DNA of 64,000 nt from Maea johnstoni. Taxonomy: Eukaryota; Annelida; Polychaeta; Spionida; Magelonidae. Positions within the stretch are counted from its first letter, which is position 1, and the number at the start of each line of letters is the position of its first letter. A model generated the notes under the pieces. That model saw only the letters and a program-made list of their open reading frames with translations. It did no database searches and was not told where the DNA came from. Location: assembly GCA_963942565.1 (NCBI GenBank), contig OZ012690.1, forward strand, positions 15,910,538 through 15,974,537, read 5' to 3'. Shown here piece after piece: positions 1 to 45,820 of this stretch. Both the position numbers and the translations under genes were made by a program.

Positions 1-276
1 AATTCATAAGTAACTAGTGTTTACTTTTTGATCAACAAGTAGCAATAAACAAACATATTTCAATGAGCCATGCTTGCCTGAATATGTGAATAGGTGTTAT
101 GCAATGATTTTTTATATTTTCTAAGGCCCAGTTCACACTAGACATTGATGAATCCAAGACCTTTCAGATTGGGGGGTCATTAACAGGTCAGCAAGTTCCA
201 GGTTCAGCAGGATCAGGGTTAAGAGAAGAAGCAATAATAATAAGTAGAAAATAGAGTAGAATAGCAGGGCCTCTAC

Positions 277-16363
<16,087 letters not shown>

Positions 16364-16456
16364 ACGAAAAGTGTATTTTACAAAGAATAATTTAAGGGTT
16401 TTCTTAATTAAATCCAAATAGGATAAGTGAAAGAAACTGCGTCTTTCGTGACCGTC

Positions 16457-16489
16457 CTACCACTGGGCCGTTTCTCTTTCATCCGCCAT
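16457..16489 (-). other. Short upstream ORF in UBE3A leader
   Basis: ATG inside the YY1-like motif opens a 10-codon frame (MADERETAQW) ending in TAG, about 95 nt before the chosen UBE3A start. If the leader is unspliced here, it would be read first by scanning ribosomes. Confidence 0.5.
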
Positions 16490-16675
16490 CTTGCGATCCA
16501 GTAAATCTCGTTGACATCTCGCAAATATTTGTCAAAATATTATTTTGGATTAGTATTTTATTTTATCTCAATAAACTAAATATTGACGAAACATCAAAAT
16601 ACTGCTAAAATTGATAAAGGTATTAGTTTTAGTTACCTTATTTTATTAATTTATATTTCCCAGAAGGACTTCGAG

Positions 16676-16734
16676 AAATGGCTGCGCCCATCACTGACTG
16701 ATTTTGGGTGTCCAACACGTCAAGAATAAATTAG
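16676..16734 (+). other. NFXL1: Probable non-coding first exon of NFXL1
   Basis: The NFXL1 start codon at 19374 is two bases after a good acceptor (TTTTTTAG|A), so an upstream leader exon is needed. The best candidate begins near the plus-strand YY1-like motif and ends at TTAG|GTAAAG (16734). It contains a 7-codon upstream ORF (MAAPITD) at 16678-16701. The join is inferred, not shown. Confidence 0.45.
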
Positions 16735-17422
16735 GTAAAGTATTTTTAGATGACGGTGAGTTTCATCCTCAAATCCGTGTAATCAGAGAATATGACATCG
16801 CATTGAGATTATTTCGAAGAAACGTTCTTCATAGCTGCTCTTCTTCCAATGGAGTAGGATGACAATATTGTGGTTTCATTTTCGCATTACTGTCTGAGTC
16901 GAGTGTCATGTCAAGTGCTCTATCTTTCAGTGTCAACTATGTCTATGGTGTCACTGTCACAGGTTGTCAGTCTGCACTCAGCCTCAGGTTGAAATGAGCG
17001 GGGTTGTGACCATTTAAGACATAAGTAATGAGCCAGCTTGCTGAGTTAGAAATCTCAACTCTAAGGGAGTTTTGATGTATCTATACATATCTAAACATTT
17101 GAGGGTCTTAGCAATCTAAAGAAGAATAAAACAAGTGGATAAGAAACCAGCCGGTCAACCTAAACAACCTAAACGACCTAAACAACCAGGCCGCAGCGAA
17201 TACCCCAAAATTATGTTCTGCGCATGTTAGTGTGCAGCTTACTCTGTAGTGTAAACAGTGATATGAGAGCCCTCATTGATCTTTGTTGACTAGTGACATC
17301 ACACTGAGGCCAGATTTGAGACTCCTGGGATAGCAAGGTCTTCACTATAGTGCACATAGTAATACGTCTTTCGCTACATATCCATTCTTTTATTCATCTA
17401 AGGTCATAGTCAGGAAGCAGTT

Positions 17423-17776
17423 AGGCCTAAAAAAAAACATGTTTGGTTCCTATTACCCTACCCTACCTAGTTTTTGTCCCCTACCCTAAAGTCTTTTTTG
17501 CCAATCCTACTGAAAAATGAATTGTTCCTACCTAAAAAATTGCCTCGCCATCCTAAATACCAATTCTCCAACCATTAAATTATAAATTTCTGGATGAACA
17601 GAAGCAGGGGCCTACAATTACAACAAGGCAAACCTTTATCAAAGCCATCCAACTCCAGGGAATTGTGCAAGTTAAAGAATAAAAATAAAATTAATAAATA
17701 AAAAAAATCCCTACCTACCCTACCTATATTTTTTTAGGACGTAATAAGAACCAAACACTTTTTTTTTTTTGGCCTT
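17423..17776 (+). mobile_element. AGGCCTAAAA-family MITE, third copy
   Basis: 354 bp with ends TTAGGCCTAAAAAAAAAC and TTTTTTTTTTGGCCTTA, subterminal GGTTCCTATTACCCTACC-like motifs. In NFXL1 intron 1. Confidence 0.8.
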
Positions 17777-18051
17777 AGATGCATGAGACCTCTGAGGCTT
17801 TTGGTTTTCCAACAAAGCTACCGAGTGAGGTTATTTATAATTTCATTGTATTGTAACCATGGTAATTGATGCTTACGCCGGCGGTTCACTGTTTAGTGTT
17901 AAACCCTGATCAGGCGTGAAACTTACACCCAAATGATAAAAAAAGCTTTTGGCCTTATCGTATCATGATTTTCGTTTCTCAGTGGTATGGTATATGGCCC
18001 CAAATAGAATATATAGGATACAGCATTTATTTACATAGAGGAAATAACACG

Positions 18052-19062
18052 CGGGGTCTTAGCCAGGATATTCTAAATGCCAGTCCAAAACAGCATTTAC
18101 AAAATTTCTGCCCGTCCAGATTTAGCTATCTCTAAATTTTTACACCAGCTTCACTTGATAGCCTTATACATGTACTGTGTTAAAAAGGTCATTTACACTT
18201 CAACCATCTTGTAGAAGATGGCTTTCTTAGTATAAACTGAGAGTAGAAGACAGGGAGTGGGCACTTGGCATGCATCATCAAATTTCGCTGCCTCCCACTG
18301 AGTCATAGATAACCTGTGTACCCTGCCTGCTGACCCCTATCTCCTTGGCAACCTATCTGACCTAGATAGGATGACATTCTGTGTACTCAGCCAGCCAGTC
18401 AGTCAGTCAGCCAGCCTCTTTCTGAAAAAAATCACATGACCAATACTTCCACAGGCTCTACCACGTAACCCGAGGCTCACATACCCCAGGTACTAGCATG
18501 CTGTGCCTATGGGGTTGCGGATCAAGGGGATGTATTTCTCTGGTATAAGAGATAGTTATTTGATCAGAAAAGTAAAAATGTAAATTCTAACTAAGTAAAT
18601 TTTAACTCTTCAAAGAAAGTAATGCCTGTTAAAAAAGAACTTTTTCAGGAAACTGCCTGCAGGGCTCAACATATAGCATAGTCCCATCTCCCGGGAGATC
18701 TGAATTCCAAAAAAAGCCCTGTCGGGCTACCTTATGTTGGATTCAGGTAGTCCCCCTGGACTACCTGAATCCTGGGGAAGTTCCTCACTAAAATGCTATA
18801 AAATGGTAGCAGAAAAATAGCATCCCTTAAGCATGCAACCTACAAAATAGAAGAAAAAAGCATAAGTACCATTACTAACATGAAAAGGGGGAAAAAGAAC
18901 TATTTTGCCTTTTTGGAATAAATGGCGGGGCTACCTAAAATGCTGGCGGGACTACCTGATCTTGGGTTCAGGTAGCCCCGCCAGCCTACCTGCTCCTTCT
19001 GGGGACCGTTGAGCCCTGGCCTGTCCAAAAGATAGGCTGGACTGGTCCTGTCTAAGTCCCTG
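18052..19062 (+). mobile_element. Enlarged CAGGGTCTTAGCC-family element in NFXL1 intron 1
   Basis: Left GGGGTCTTAGCCAGGAT and right GTCCTGTCTAAGTCCCTG match the family ends. Its middle holds the element at 18660-19018 and an unassigned stretch (about 18230-18600). Confidence 0.75.
18660..19018 (+). mobile_element. TIR element CAGGGCTCAAC nested in 18052-19062
   Basis: 359 bp, ends CAGGGCTCAAC / GTTGAGCCCTG, flanked by GCCTG on both sides. Interior repeats GTAGTCCCGCC / GGTAGCCCCGCC-like motifs as inverted pairs. A related fragment (CAGGGCTCGGCGCTAAC) is at 5870-5985. Confidence 0.85.
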
Positions 19063-19373
19063 ACAACAAGTATAGATGTGCGCTCCATTATTAGTAGTGC
19101 TAATGCATGTCCTAAAAAATGGAACAGGAGCTAAGGAGTGAAGTATGCCAATGAACATGTCAATCATCAGCTGCACACCAAAATTTTCAGAGGACATACC
19201 CCTCCACACCCCCTAGCCTGGACAGACTGCCTCAGGCTTATTTTTACTGATGAGCTGCACACACAGGGATGTATCTGCTCCTAAATGTTAAATCTGAGGA
19301 GCCAAATCTGCCCCTGCCTGAAAATGCTATATAGCCAATCCCTGAGGATAAATTATCAGTTTTATTTTTTAGA

Positions 19374-36604
<17,231 letters not shown>

Positions 36605-36732
36605 AATTAACAACATAGCTCACATTCCTATCATCTAATTGATTAACCAATTCACACCTTGAGTCTACTTGTCTAATACATTTGAAGACTTTTTGTTAAC
36701 CCTTCTGCTGCAGGAGCTCTGATCAAGTAGAC

Positions 36733-36941
36733 TTAACCTTTATGCTTCTGATGGCTAATTTTGCAAATACAAAATGATGCATAAAACCTGAAAGATGACT
36801 GAAACCCTGTCACATGGGTACTAATCTGAGAGTACTCAGCAAGAGCTATCCAATGAATACCAACATGACAGGGTTTAGATGGTTTTCACCTTTGCGTCCT
36901 TGTGTTTTGGATGAAAGTATCCTCAGCATTAGAAGGGTTAA
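36733..36941 (+). mobile_element. TTAA-family MITE downstream of NFXL1
   Basis: Full-length-like copy, 209 bp, TTAACCTTTATGCTTCTG to AGAAGGGTTAA. It lies about 130 bp past the NFXL1 stop, so it may be in the 3' UTR. Confidence 0.82.
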
Positions 36942-37586
36942 CATCATGGCACCTGCAAATGTGAGGCTTGAAATTAACATCATATCTCACATTCCTTTAA
37001 CCTAATTAACCCATTCGCACCCTGAGCATACTCGTCGTCTTATACATGTGAAGACATTTTGATAACCCAATCATGCCTGTATCTCTCAAAAACGCTTGGC
37101 TAATTTGCTGATACCACTCTAACAAAATAAATTTTCAAAATATATTTGAAGAGGAATTGTTGATCGAAATCTAACTCAGTGCTAGGGTGACACCTAGATT
37201 TCAAGCTAGGGGTCCGAAACGATCTTTCAATAAAAAATGAGTGGATTTCTGGTTATTATACATACTTTGTTAGGCACTTTGTTATTACAATTTTACAAAA
37301 TAATTGAAGGACAGTTTTTGATAGTGTTCTGATAAACATTTTTCCTTCAAATATTTTACCTATTTTGGTTTAGGCCCGAAAGATTTCTTCAAAATTGTCC
37401 GGCTTCTTTTGGCTGCTGTAAGCATAACTGGAGTTAAGAAGTCACTTAGAACATGTTTGCACTTCTGATGCAAAAAGGCTAATATTTCAAGCAGTTAACT
37501 TTCCTTGTTTTAAAGGGAAGTGCAAAAGTTGTAGACCAGTGTACCTTTATAATCATAGAATAATCTAGAATGATGTTGATACTGTT

Positions 37587-37801
37587 TTAACCCGTATGCT
37601 GCTTGTGGCTAATTTGGCCAATACAAAATGAGGCAAAAAACAAAAAAAAAATGACTGAACCCATGGCACATTGGCACCCATCTGAGAATACTCAGTGAGA
37701 GCTTTCCAATGAAAACTGATATGACAGGGTTTAGATGTTTTTCAAAAATCTTTGTGGTCTTGTGCTTTGGACAAAAGTAGCCTCAGCATTGGAAGGGTTA
37801 T
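37587..37801 (+). mobile_element. TTAA-family MITE
   Basis: TTAACCCGTATGCTGCTTG to TTGGAAGGGTTA; right TTAA changed to TTAT. Confidence 0.8.
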
Positions 37802-38798
37802 TCATTAATTGACTGAAAATATACTGCTTCTGTGTGTGATTTACTATGAGAATGTAGCATTTGTGCTTTCTGGCTATGAATGGGTTAACTTAACTTAATT
37901 TAACAAGGGAAATTCTCTTCCCAGCAAACCTTTTATGTACATAGAAATTAAGAATACTTAATATCTGTTATTGAATGCTCGTTTTTCCTGACTAAGAGTA
38001 AATTGATATATTCACAATCAAATTCCTATTTTCCCTAGTGGTTGATACTGTTGTCAAGTGATATTTGCCAAAAATGATTACTGCATCTTCTATTGAGATT
38101 TGTGTATGTGAAGAATAAGCTATCTTTGTTTGTACATGTGGATACATGTAATGTGATAATGTTATCTTAGTATCAAAAGCATTTGACTTGGGAAAACATT
38201 TCCTACACAGAAAGAGGTACTTGTATATTGAAAGTTCTAATATTGTAAATTTCTTATATTTTTCATTGTTAGTTATTATGACATGGTTGTAGTGAATTTC
38301 TGTTGTTTTGACCATGAGCGGTTGGCCAACTAATCAGAACAAATCAGCCAACCAGAAGTGAGTTAATATATTTGTAATATAGGTGATAAACCAATCAGAA
38401 GGCCTGTTAGAATTCTTTTTCTGACTCATTATTTTACTGAGAAACCTTATTTGGCTTGATACATGTCTTTTATGATGGTAAAATTTATGAAGTGATGTTA
38501 TTATTATTATAGTAAAGGATAAGTTGCCTAACCCAACATGGTTGAATTCAGAAAAGCTCCCATTAGATCTTGACCTCTCTGCACTCAACATTGATGGGTT
38601 ACACAACCTATCATGGTAGACATATGCTATTCATATGAAAGTAATGGTGGAACCTGACCCATGACTTACTATTTGTCATTCAGTGTTTAGAATATCAGTG
38701 GTATGATCATTGAAAAAATCATTGTTTTCTTTATCAACAAGTATACCTCATGGAAGAGCACCCTGAATGAAATTTATATTCACTATTATAGTGCTGTC

Positions 38799-38840
38799 CT
38801 CTCTCTCTCTCTCTCTCTCTCTGACTCTCTCTCTCTGAAT

Positions 38841-38871
<31 letters not shown>

Positions 38872-39010
38872 GCGCACTCTCTCTCTCTCTCTGACTCTCT
38901 CTGACTCTCGCTCTCTCCCTGACTCTCTCTCTCTCCCTGACTCTCTCTCTCTCCCTGACTCTCTCTCTGACTCTCTCTCCCTGACTCTCTGACTCTCTCT
39001 CTCTCTCTCT
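38799..39010. repeat. TC/TGAC-interrupted microsatellite
   Basis: About 210 bp TC with regular CTGACTCT interruptions. Confidence 0.95.
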
Positions 39011-39422
39011 AAGTTTTTCTAAGTATGTAATGTTCTTATCAATGAGGTTGAATAATTCTTTGTCTAAGCTGAGATAAGTATATAAGGGATTTGCAATTCT
39101 ATTGTATCTCAAGGTATCTTGAGTGTAAATGGATTATCGTTGGTCCAACTCTCATGTTTGCAGAATTAGCTTAGCCTTATTTTGCATTACACATGGGAGA
39201 TAACTGGCAGCTTCCGATCCCTATATATACTCATCCCTGGTCTTAAGTATTCCTAGTCATTATTACGTTCATACTTCAAACCAGTCCATTTATGGGCTGG
39301 TGCGTGTCACAAATATAGGACTTTTGATATATCAGGAAAATGCTGATACTTGTATAAATAGTATGATGTCCTCAGTTACAGATAAAGCATTATATTGATA
39401 TGCGTCATTATGACAATTTGAA

Positions 39423-39642
39423 TTAAACCCCTTTCGCTGCTGGTGGCTAATTTAGACAAAACAAAATTATTTTCAAAAAATGTTTGAAAAATGACTGGAA
39501 CCCTGACACATTAGTACTCATCTGATAGAGCTCAGTGAGAGCTTTCCAATGAATACCAACATGACAGGGTTTAGATAATTATTAAATATTTTTTGCGATA
39601 TTGTGCTTTGGACAAAAGTAGACTCAGCATCAAAGGGGTTAA
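39423..39642 (+). mobile_element. TTAA-family MITE
   Basis: TTAAACCCCTTTCGCTGCTGG to CAAAGGGGTTAA, 220 bp. Confidence 0.8.
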
Positions 39643-40124
39643 GAATAGATGTTATCCTTTTAGAAAGTTTGGGTCACTTTGATGTATAAACATCTTATTT
39701 AGCAGGAGCCTTGATCAAAGAGATCTGTTCATGGTCACTGACCCCAATCTGGCTCTTTATGTGATCAATGAATGGCCAATAGGATGCAGGCAACAAAATG
39801 AAGAACTGTTTGCACTCAGTTGGTAGCTATTTGCTTCATATTACTGAGGCCTTCTGCTAGAAAATTCATACATCAAAAACATACTAAAAAAAACACAGCT
39901 AATATTTGACTTAGGGGTTTTCTAGAAAATGGCCCATGGTGAACTTATTGTGTACGAGTAAGATTTTCCGTGCATTTAATACTGATTCTAGGTTTGATGA
40001 TTCCACATTTTTTACCTCATCCATTAATATCTGGAGTGCCTACATAATCTGAAACTCTAACCGTTAATATTCAGCGAGAATATTTGAATTATACTTGTAG
40101 AGGGGTTGTTAAAACCTGACAACT

Positions 40125-40395
40125 TGACAGCTGTCAGTCAAATATCTGAAAATATTGCTTTGTGTTGATAATATTTTCTTGTGTATCTGACCATATTTAC
40201 ACTTTAGATATGAATGGATTCCCTTCCAATTGGCTTTATTCTTATTCACCATTGAAAATTAATTGAACATTAGCTGTCGGTCAAATATCTGAAAATATTG
40301 CTTTTTAATCAAAATATTTCCTTGCGTCTGACCATATTTGCACTCTAAATGGGAATGGATTGCCCTTAGTCCTATTCACCATTGAAAATTGACTA
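40125..40395. repeat. Two-copy tandem duplication, ~135 bp
   Basis: CTGTC(A/G)GTCAAATATCTGAAAATATTGCTTT ... CACCATTGAAAATT occurs twice in direct order. Confidence 0.85.
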
Positions 40396-40597
40396 TCTTT
40401 TTACACTGTAACCTGCTCTTACACTGACATTAATCGAGGTACTTAACTGCATAGAATATATGGAGAAAATTATTTTTGCCAAATGTTACATAATAAATGT
40501 ATTTCCTGTGAAATGTGAACTTTTTTTGTCTGACGTGATATTTCCCGGCCCCCATCTTCACATTATTTTGACCCAATTGTGGCATGTTCAGCAATAT

Positions 40598-40760
40598 TAG
40601 TCCTTACACTGCTGGTGGCTAATTTGGCCAATTCATAACGATGCAAAAAAACTGAAAAATGACAGAAACTCTGGCACATGGGTACTCCTCTGAGAGTATT
40701 CAGCGAGAGCTATCCAATGAATACCAACATGACAGGGTTTAGATGGTCTTCAAAAATATT
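40598..40760 (+). mobile_element. TTAA-family MITE, right end missing
   Basis: CTTACACTGCTGGTGGCTAA through GACAGGGTTTAGATGGTCTT; then diverges. Confidence 0.72.
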
Positions 40761-42442
40761 GTTTAGATCAATTCTTTAGACTAAAAATAAAAACAAACTT
40801 GTCATCTACAATAGTGTCAACAATTTATTCCATAAAGTTTTGAATTCCTTGCACATAGGCAAGGAAATCACTTGCTAAGCAAGTAGAAAATACATAAAAT
40901 ACATCATTACACCAGATTTTCCATTCTGTGACGTCACAGTTGCACTGTAAATCACAACACTCAACAGCACAAATTGAACCAGAGGCGCCATCTTTTGGGC
41001 TGCAAGATCACTATGGCAAAAGGTAAAAAATAAAGGAAATGACTTCAACAGCATTACTTGTTTATACTCAAAAATATAATTCAATGAGCTTTAGTCACTA
41101 AAAACTTTCAAAACTGGCAAAAGATTTTATCAAAGCTAGACAAATCAAAATTAATTTTCATATTCAATTTCATAGGATTAATTGAGCTTAAATACTGAGT
41201 TTGAAAATTATTATATTCATGGAACTATTTTCTTTATCCATGATTCATATTATACATTTTACATCCAAATTTAAAGATGTATTTACTCCATTGGTAAATG
41301 CATCAAAATCATACCTTATCTAGGTTATCATGACCTACTTAGAGAAAATGGGTCATCTGGCAAGAGCATTCTGGGTAAAGTTGCCACAATACACCTGTAC
41401 AAATTTATACATATAGCTCATCTTGCATGAAGTCCGTCTCCTACCATCTAAATACTTATAGAGTATGAAAAAATGTACACATCGGGACTTTATACATTAC
41501 TCCTTACTTAATACCATACTGCACAATACTGTACAACTGGGACTGTACGATTCCACAATATTCACAAAGATCACATGCGGCAAAATGACTGTGCATCAAC
41601 AAGAGATTGCTAAATATTATTTAACACTTTTGTGCCTGAAGGTCTTCTTGATAAGTGCAGTTGTCTGGACCTTTGAGCCCAGACTGACCCATATCATGTG
41701 ATTTTGTAATCGATTCAAATAACTTTTGAATCAATCACAAATTCACAAAATATTTTTAAGGACAAATGTGTTGGATTCTGATCAACATTTCTCCTAATAT
41801 TTTCTGAAATAATTGCTTTTGTTTAAGAGATATCACCAAAATAGCGAGGCTGTTTTGCGCCTTTCCAGCATGAATGGGTTAAGATGTTTCAAGGATGTGA
41901 GCCCTGAAGCTATTCTTATTCATGGCTACCCTTAATTATTTCACACTTGTAAAGTCTAAGGTTTTTGGTATATCCCGAAAGTTAATTACAAGTTTATTTG
42001 GTCATGCCGAATAGGAACAAATTATAGATCAAAAAAGCTATGTAGGAATCACAAATCAATTTAAGAAAATCTTAAAAAGACATTATAAATGATAGCAGTC
42101 TCTTGTTCATACCCCAAGCATTTGGACCAATAGCCTTAACTATAATATAAATATCCTCAATAGGCAAAGCAGTCAAAAATGGACTCCAAAAGGAGCTATA
42201 CTTGCAATAAGTCTTCTCTTGCACTAGACAAGAACATCAGTCAAAAGGTGACTTAATTCTTTGTTGTGAACAATACAAAATGTACATCTTGTAAAATTGC
42301 AAAACCAGTCAAAAAGTGATTGTAAAATTGGATGACCTGATTTGCAATATCCATGATATCTACATACACCGAAAGAGGCCATGAACAATGTCTTAACATC
42401 CATAATGTGGTAAGCCCACTTATGCTCAGTCCTATCATAATA

Positions 42443-42617
42443 CAGGCAAACTTGGATATGACAGACTCAATGGGACCAAGAAAATTGGTCCGTTATATGC
42501 AAAATCTGTCATATACAGATGACACATACTTGATATGCATGGGACTGGGACAAAGCCAATCGTCCGTCATAGACAAAAGTCTGTCGTACAGTGGTCCGTC
42601 ATATCCAAGTTTACCTG
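42443..42617 (+). mobile_element. pogo/Tigger-like MITE, second copy
   Basis: 175 bp, ends CAGGCAAACTTGGATATGAC and its complement, flanked by TA. About 80-85% identical by eye to the copy at 1129-1303, so an old family. Confidence 0.88.
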
Positions 42618-42834
42618 TATATCCATATATCACATCAATAACCATTTCACATTTAGAATTTAGACAAGTCTGAACATAGTTCTCTACCAATATTCCAACA
42701 ACCATCAAATTCTATCTATCCTTTTAATGTTGTTTATCAAAAATGGTTTTCTCCTTAATTTTTAGCAATGACCATCCAAAATCATATTAACTTGAATACC
42801 ATATTTTATATTAAAATATCATTATCAATAATAT

Positions 42835-43030
42835 TATCAAAACAGCCATCCTTCGAGACGGTATTCTCTCTAACATTATCATAACAACCACACTAGATGG
42901 TATTGTTTCTAACATTATGGTGCTATCTATCAAAGTCAGTAGTATCTCTAACATAGTAGAGATATCTATTAAAGAAGGTATTATTTCTAATATTATCATG
43001 ACATTTATCCAACATGGTAGTTTTATACCA
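42835..43030. repeat. Diverged ~50-bp tandem repeat
   Basis: GGTATT(G/A)TTTCTAACATTAT-like blocks recur about four times. Confidence 0.75.
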
Positions 43031-43582
43031 TTATCTATGGGACCATTCATGATATTTTCACTACGATTGTCATGTCAATCACTCAAATTTTCAAATCAAA
43101 TGCATGTTATTATATTTCATCTAATATACAGAAGCACTTCATCTAACACCTTTCTAACTTACATCCTTTTTGTGTAATGTTCAGTTACTACCCTTGAAAT
43201 ATTTTGTGAGTGGTTCCAGCCACTAATTTTCATGATGCCTGACATGTCAAAAATTATGAAATTTACCTTCAAGGAGGAGAATATTTTATGGGAAATATTT
43301 GAACAAACTTTGTTTCACAGAATTTGATGAACTTCTAAATAAACAGATTTTTCTCAGGTAAATATCTTTCAAAATCTATTTAAGGATAAAGTCAATCTGA
43401 GAATGAAATATGCAAGTTTTTCCAAAGGGTGTCCACAAGAATTTACATGAAATCATATGGACTACTCACCCTTTAAACAACTGCACTGCACACATGGTCT
43501 GACAACTTTGACCATGTCTAGGGGTACCCTCAAAAAGCACCATCTAATACTCTGATAATATACTTATTATGAAAATAATTTA

Positions 43583-43783
43583 AGGGTAGCCCTTACGCTG
43601 CTGGTGGCTAATGTGGCTGTTAGAAAATGATCCAAAAATCCTGGGAAATGACTGAAACCCTGGCATATGGGTATTCATCTGAGAGTACTCAGTGAGAGCT
43701 TTCAAATGAATACCAATATGTCAGGTTTTAGATGGTTATCAAAAATCTTTGCATCCTTGTGCTTTGGATGAAAGTAGCCTCAA
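43583..43783 (+). mobile_element. TTAA-family MITE
   Basis: CCCTTACGCTGCTGGTGGCTAA-like left end to AAAGTAGCCTCAAA; right end lost. Confidence 0.72.
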
Positions 43784-44117
43784 ATATATTCCCTCAAATA
43801 TCTTAACAAAATCATGTTTCATTACCTAGATATTTTCATGAGTATCATAGTATTTAGAGGGTGCTCTAATAGGGGAACTGATTGATACAAGTGCACACAA
43901 CTTGCAATTCCTTGCAATATGAAAAATTGAAAGAGGGATCATTCTTCACTAATTGCACAATTACACTTTCAATCATTTCACTCAATAACCTTTGTCTAAT
44001 AAGTATTTACAACTATTCCTTGATCACCTGAGTTTTTCCAAGGTGAATTCGAAAATCTTTTTGATTCATTGATTGTGCTGCAAATTTGAAATAGAGTCAC
44101 TACGGCCGATAAGGATA

Positions 44118-45820
44118 TCAGCTTTTCTCCTCCATTTCAAAGTTCTCCAGATTTGCACTCTCTAGTATTTCCATCAGGGCAGGATCCCACGTTGGCCACT
44201 GAACCTGGACATAGTTCGCATCATCCCCGAAAAACGAGCCTTCCACATGGGGAATGAACTCGTCGAATTCAAAGCCGTCGTCTTCGAGTGAGATGATGTC
44301 CGAGGGTGTACCGGCATCCTTGCCCGCGGGGTCGTGGTTGCGCTGTAGGCGTTTTGCCAACATGGGGGACAGACCGGCCGTAGAGGATGACGGGGTGTTC
44401 GTGTTCGAGGCCTCGGGGTTGCTCTGCTCAGGGCTCTGCCCGTCGGGCCGCAGATTGCAGCGCAGGGGCAAGGGCTTGACGACGGGCTTATTCGAGGAGT
44501 TACGGAATGTAGGAGTGCCCGGGTGCGACCCGGTTGTTGATGGGGTGCTGGCCCGACTGTCCGCTAACACCCCTTTGTTCCCGACCTGTCTCTCAGGGGT
44601 GCCACCCCGCCGATCACCCTTACCACCCTTCGCCCTGACCTTATCTGAGATCTTACCTTTACTACTACTGCTAGACGTCGGTGAGGTCGCTCCTGGGGTC
44701 GTCTCTTGACGCTGCTTTTTTGGTTTACCATTTTTCATACCGAATGTGATATTTTCGTTGATGGTGATCATCGAGGGCGGTTGTTTCTCCTTGCTGTTTT
44801 TGCGCCGTGGACCCACAAGGTCTCCCACTGCATTTATAGTGTTAGCATCACCCTCCGACGGGGGTACAGGTTGTGGGAACAGGACCGCCCCGGGTACAGT
44901 GGGCGTGGGTGGGCCAGGGGGCGCTGGTATCATGCGGCGCAAGCTGTTCGGCGTGGAATCAGGCGTTCTTCGCGGAGTACCTGTAGGAGGTATTTTATTG
45001 GTTGGTGTAGTGGGATTGCTCTGGCCATCAGCCCGCGTAGGACTCGATTGGGCCAGCGGAGATTTGGACCTTTTACGTTCATGTTTCCGGTGGTCCTTCG
45101 GATCCTTCTGATGGCGATCTTTATGATGTCTATGCTTATGTTTATGATCACGATCCTTACGACCATCTGGATCTCGATCCCGGCCACGATCGCGATCTCG
45201 TTTGTGATGTTTATGATGTTTATGCTCCCTATGTCCCTTATTCTCTTTTTGATCTCGGTTCTCTTTGTCTCGGCTGCCGGCTGGTGATTGGTGGACCTGG
45301 GCCTTATGGTACGGACTCGCCTGGAACATGCCAGGTTCGTGGAGGAACTCGTCCGGCTTAGACTCATAGGGACTGAGCAACGGCGTGATATGATCGGGAC
45401 TTCCGTGAGAAGCGAGGGACGATTGACGTGAGCGCTTTTCCGACTCAACGCCGTAAAGTTTCTCCTTGCGCTTCATTCGATGACCCATGCTCTCACCGTC
45501 GGAGACGGAAGAAGAGGCGACGCCCACTGGACGCTCTCGCTTCATCGGCGGGAGCTGATCATAGGTGGCGGTACTAGCGCGTCCACTATGAATACTGCCG
45601 CCACGCTCGAAATTACTACCACTGGTCAAGGGGCTCTGGCTGGAGGTCTGCTTGTACTTGGTCTTGTCCTTGCGACAGACGCGGTGATGACAGACGAAGG
45701 CCACGGTCGCTATTATGATGACGCCGCACAGTGAGATGCCGATCAGGGTGACGGTGCTCTCCCATAGCTTCTTCTGCTCCCCCATGGGCATGGCTGCTAA
45801 TGCTGCAGTGCTGTTGTCAA
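44118..45820 (-). CDS. TSP1-CUB protein exon 4 (membrane helix and cytoplasmic tail)
   Basis: 1703 nt, unusually long for this window. Begins VDNSTAALAAMPMGEQKKLW, then TVTLIGISLCGVIIIATVAF and a stop-transfer CHHRVCRKDKTKYK. The tail has a block rich in HKHHK and RDRD dipeptides, many SP/TP sites and a C terminus NYVQVQWPTWDPALMEILES. The conspicuous frames on the other strand are shadows of this biased composition. Confidence 0.9.

Larger units (their letters stand above)
16457..16740. promoter_or_regulatory. Divergent UBE3A/NFXL1 promoter with mirrored YY1-like motifs
   Basis: On the minus strand CAAGATGGCGGATG at 16480-16493 is a strong YY1-type element. About 190 bp away on the plus strand AAATGGCTGCGCC (16676-16688) is a similar motif in the opposite sense. 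Such motifs commonly sit just downstream of transcription starts of housekeeping genes, so the starts of UBE3A (left) and NFXL1 (right) are inferred to lie in the AT-rich 16490-16676 stretch. No TATA box is obvious. Confidence 0.6.
36605..44117. other. Spacer between convergent NFXL1 and TSP1-CUB genes
   Basis: Holds TTAA-family MITEs, a pogo-like MITE, TC arrays and tandem duplications listed separately. Both genes' 3' UTRs must end here; AATAAA occurs at 37126-37131 and 37229-37234 for NFXL1, but I cannot assign poly(A) sites. No further gene supported. Confidence 0.6.

Noticed and set aside
44254-45734. Long plus-strand frames opposite the TSP1-CUB tail
   Set aside because: Shadows of biased codons in a real exon; no domains.
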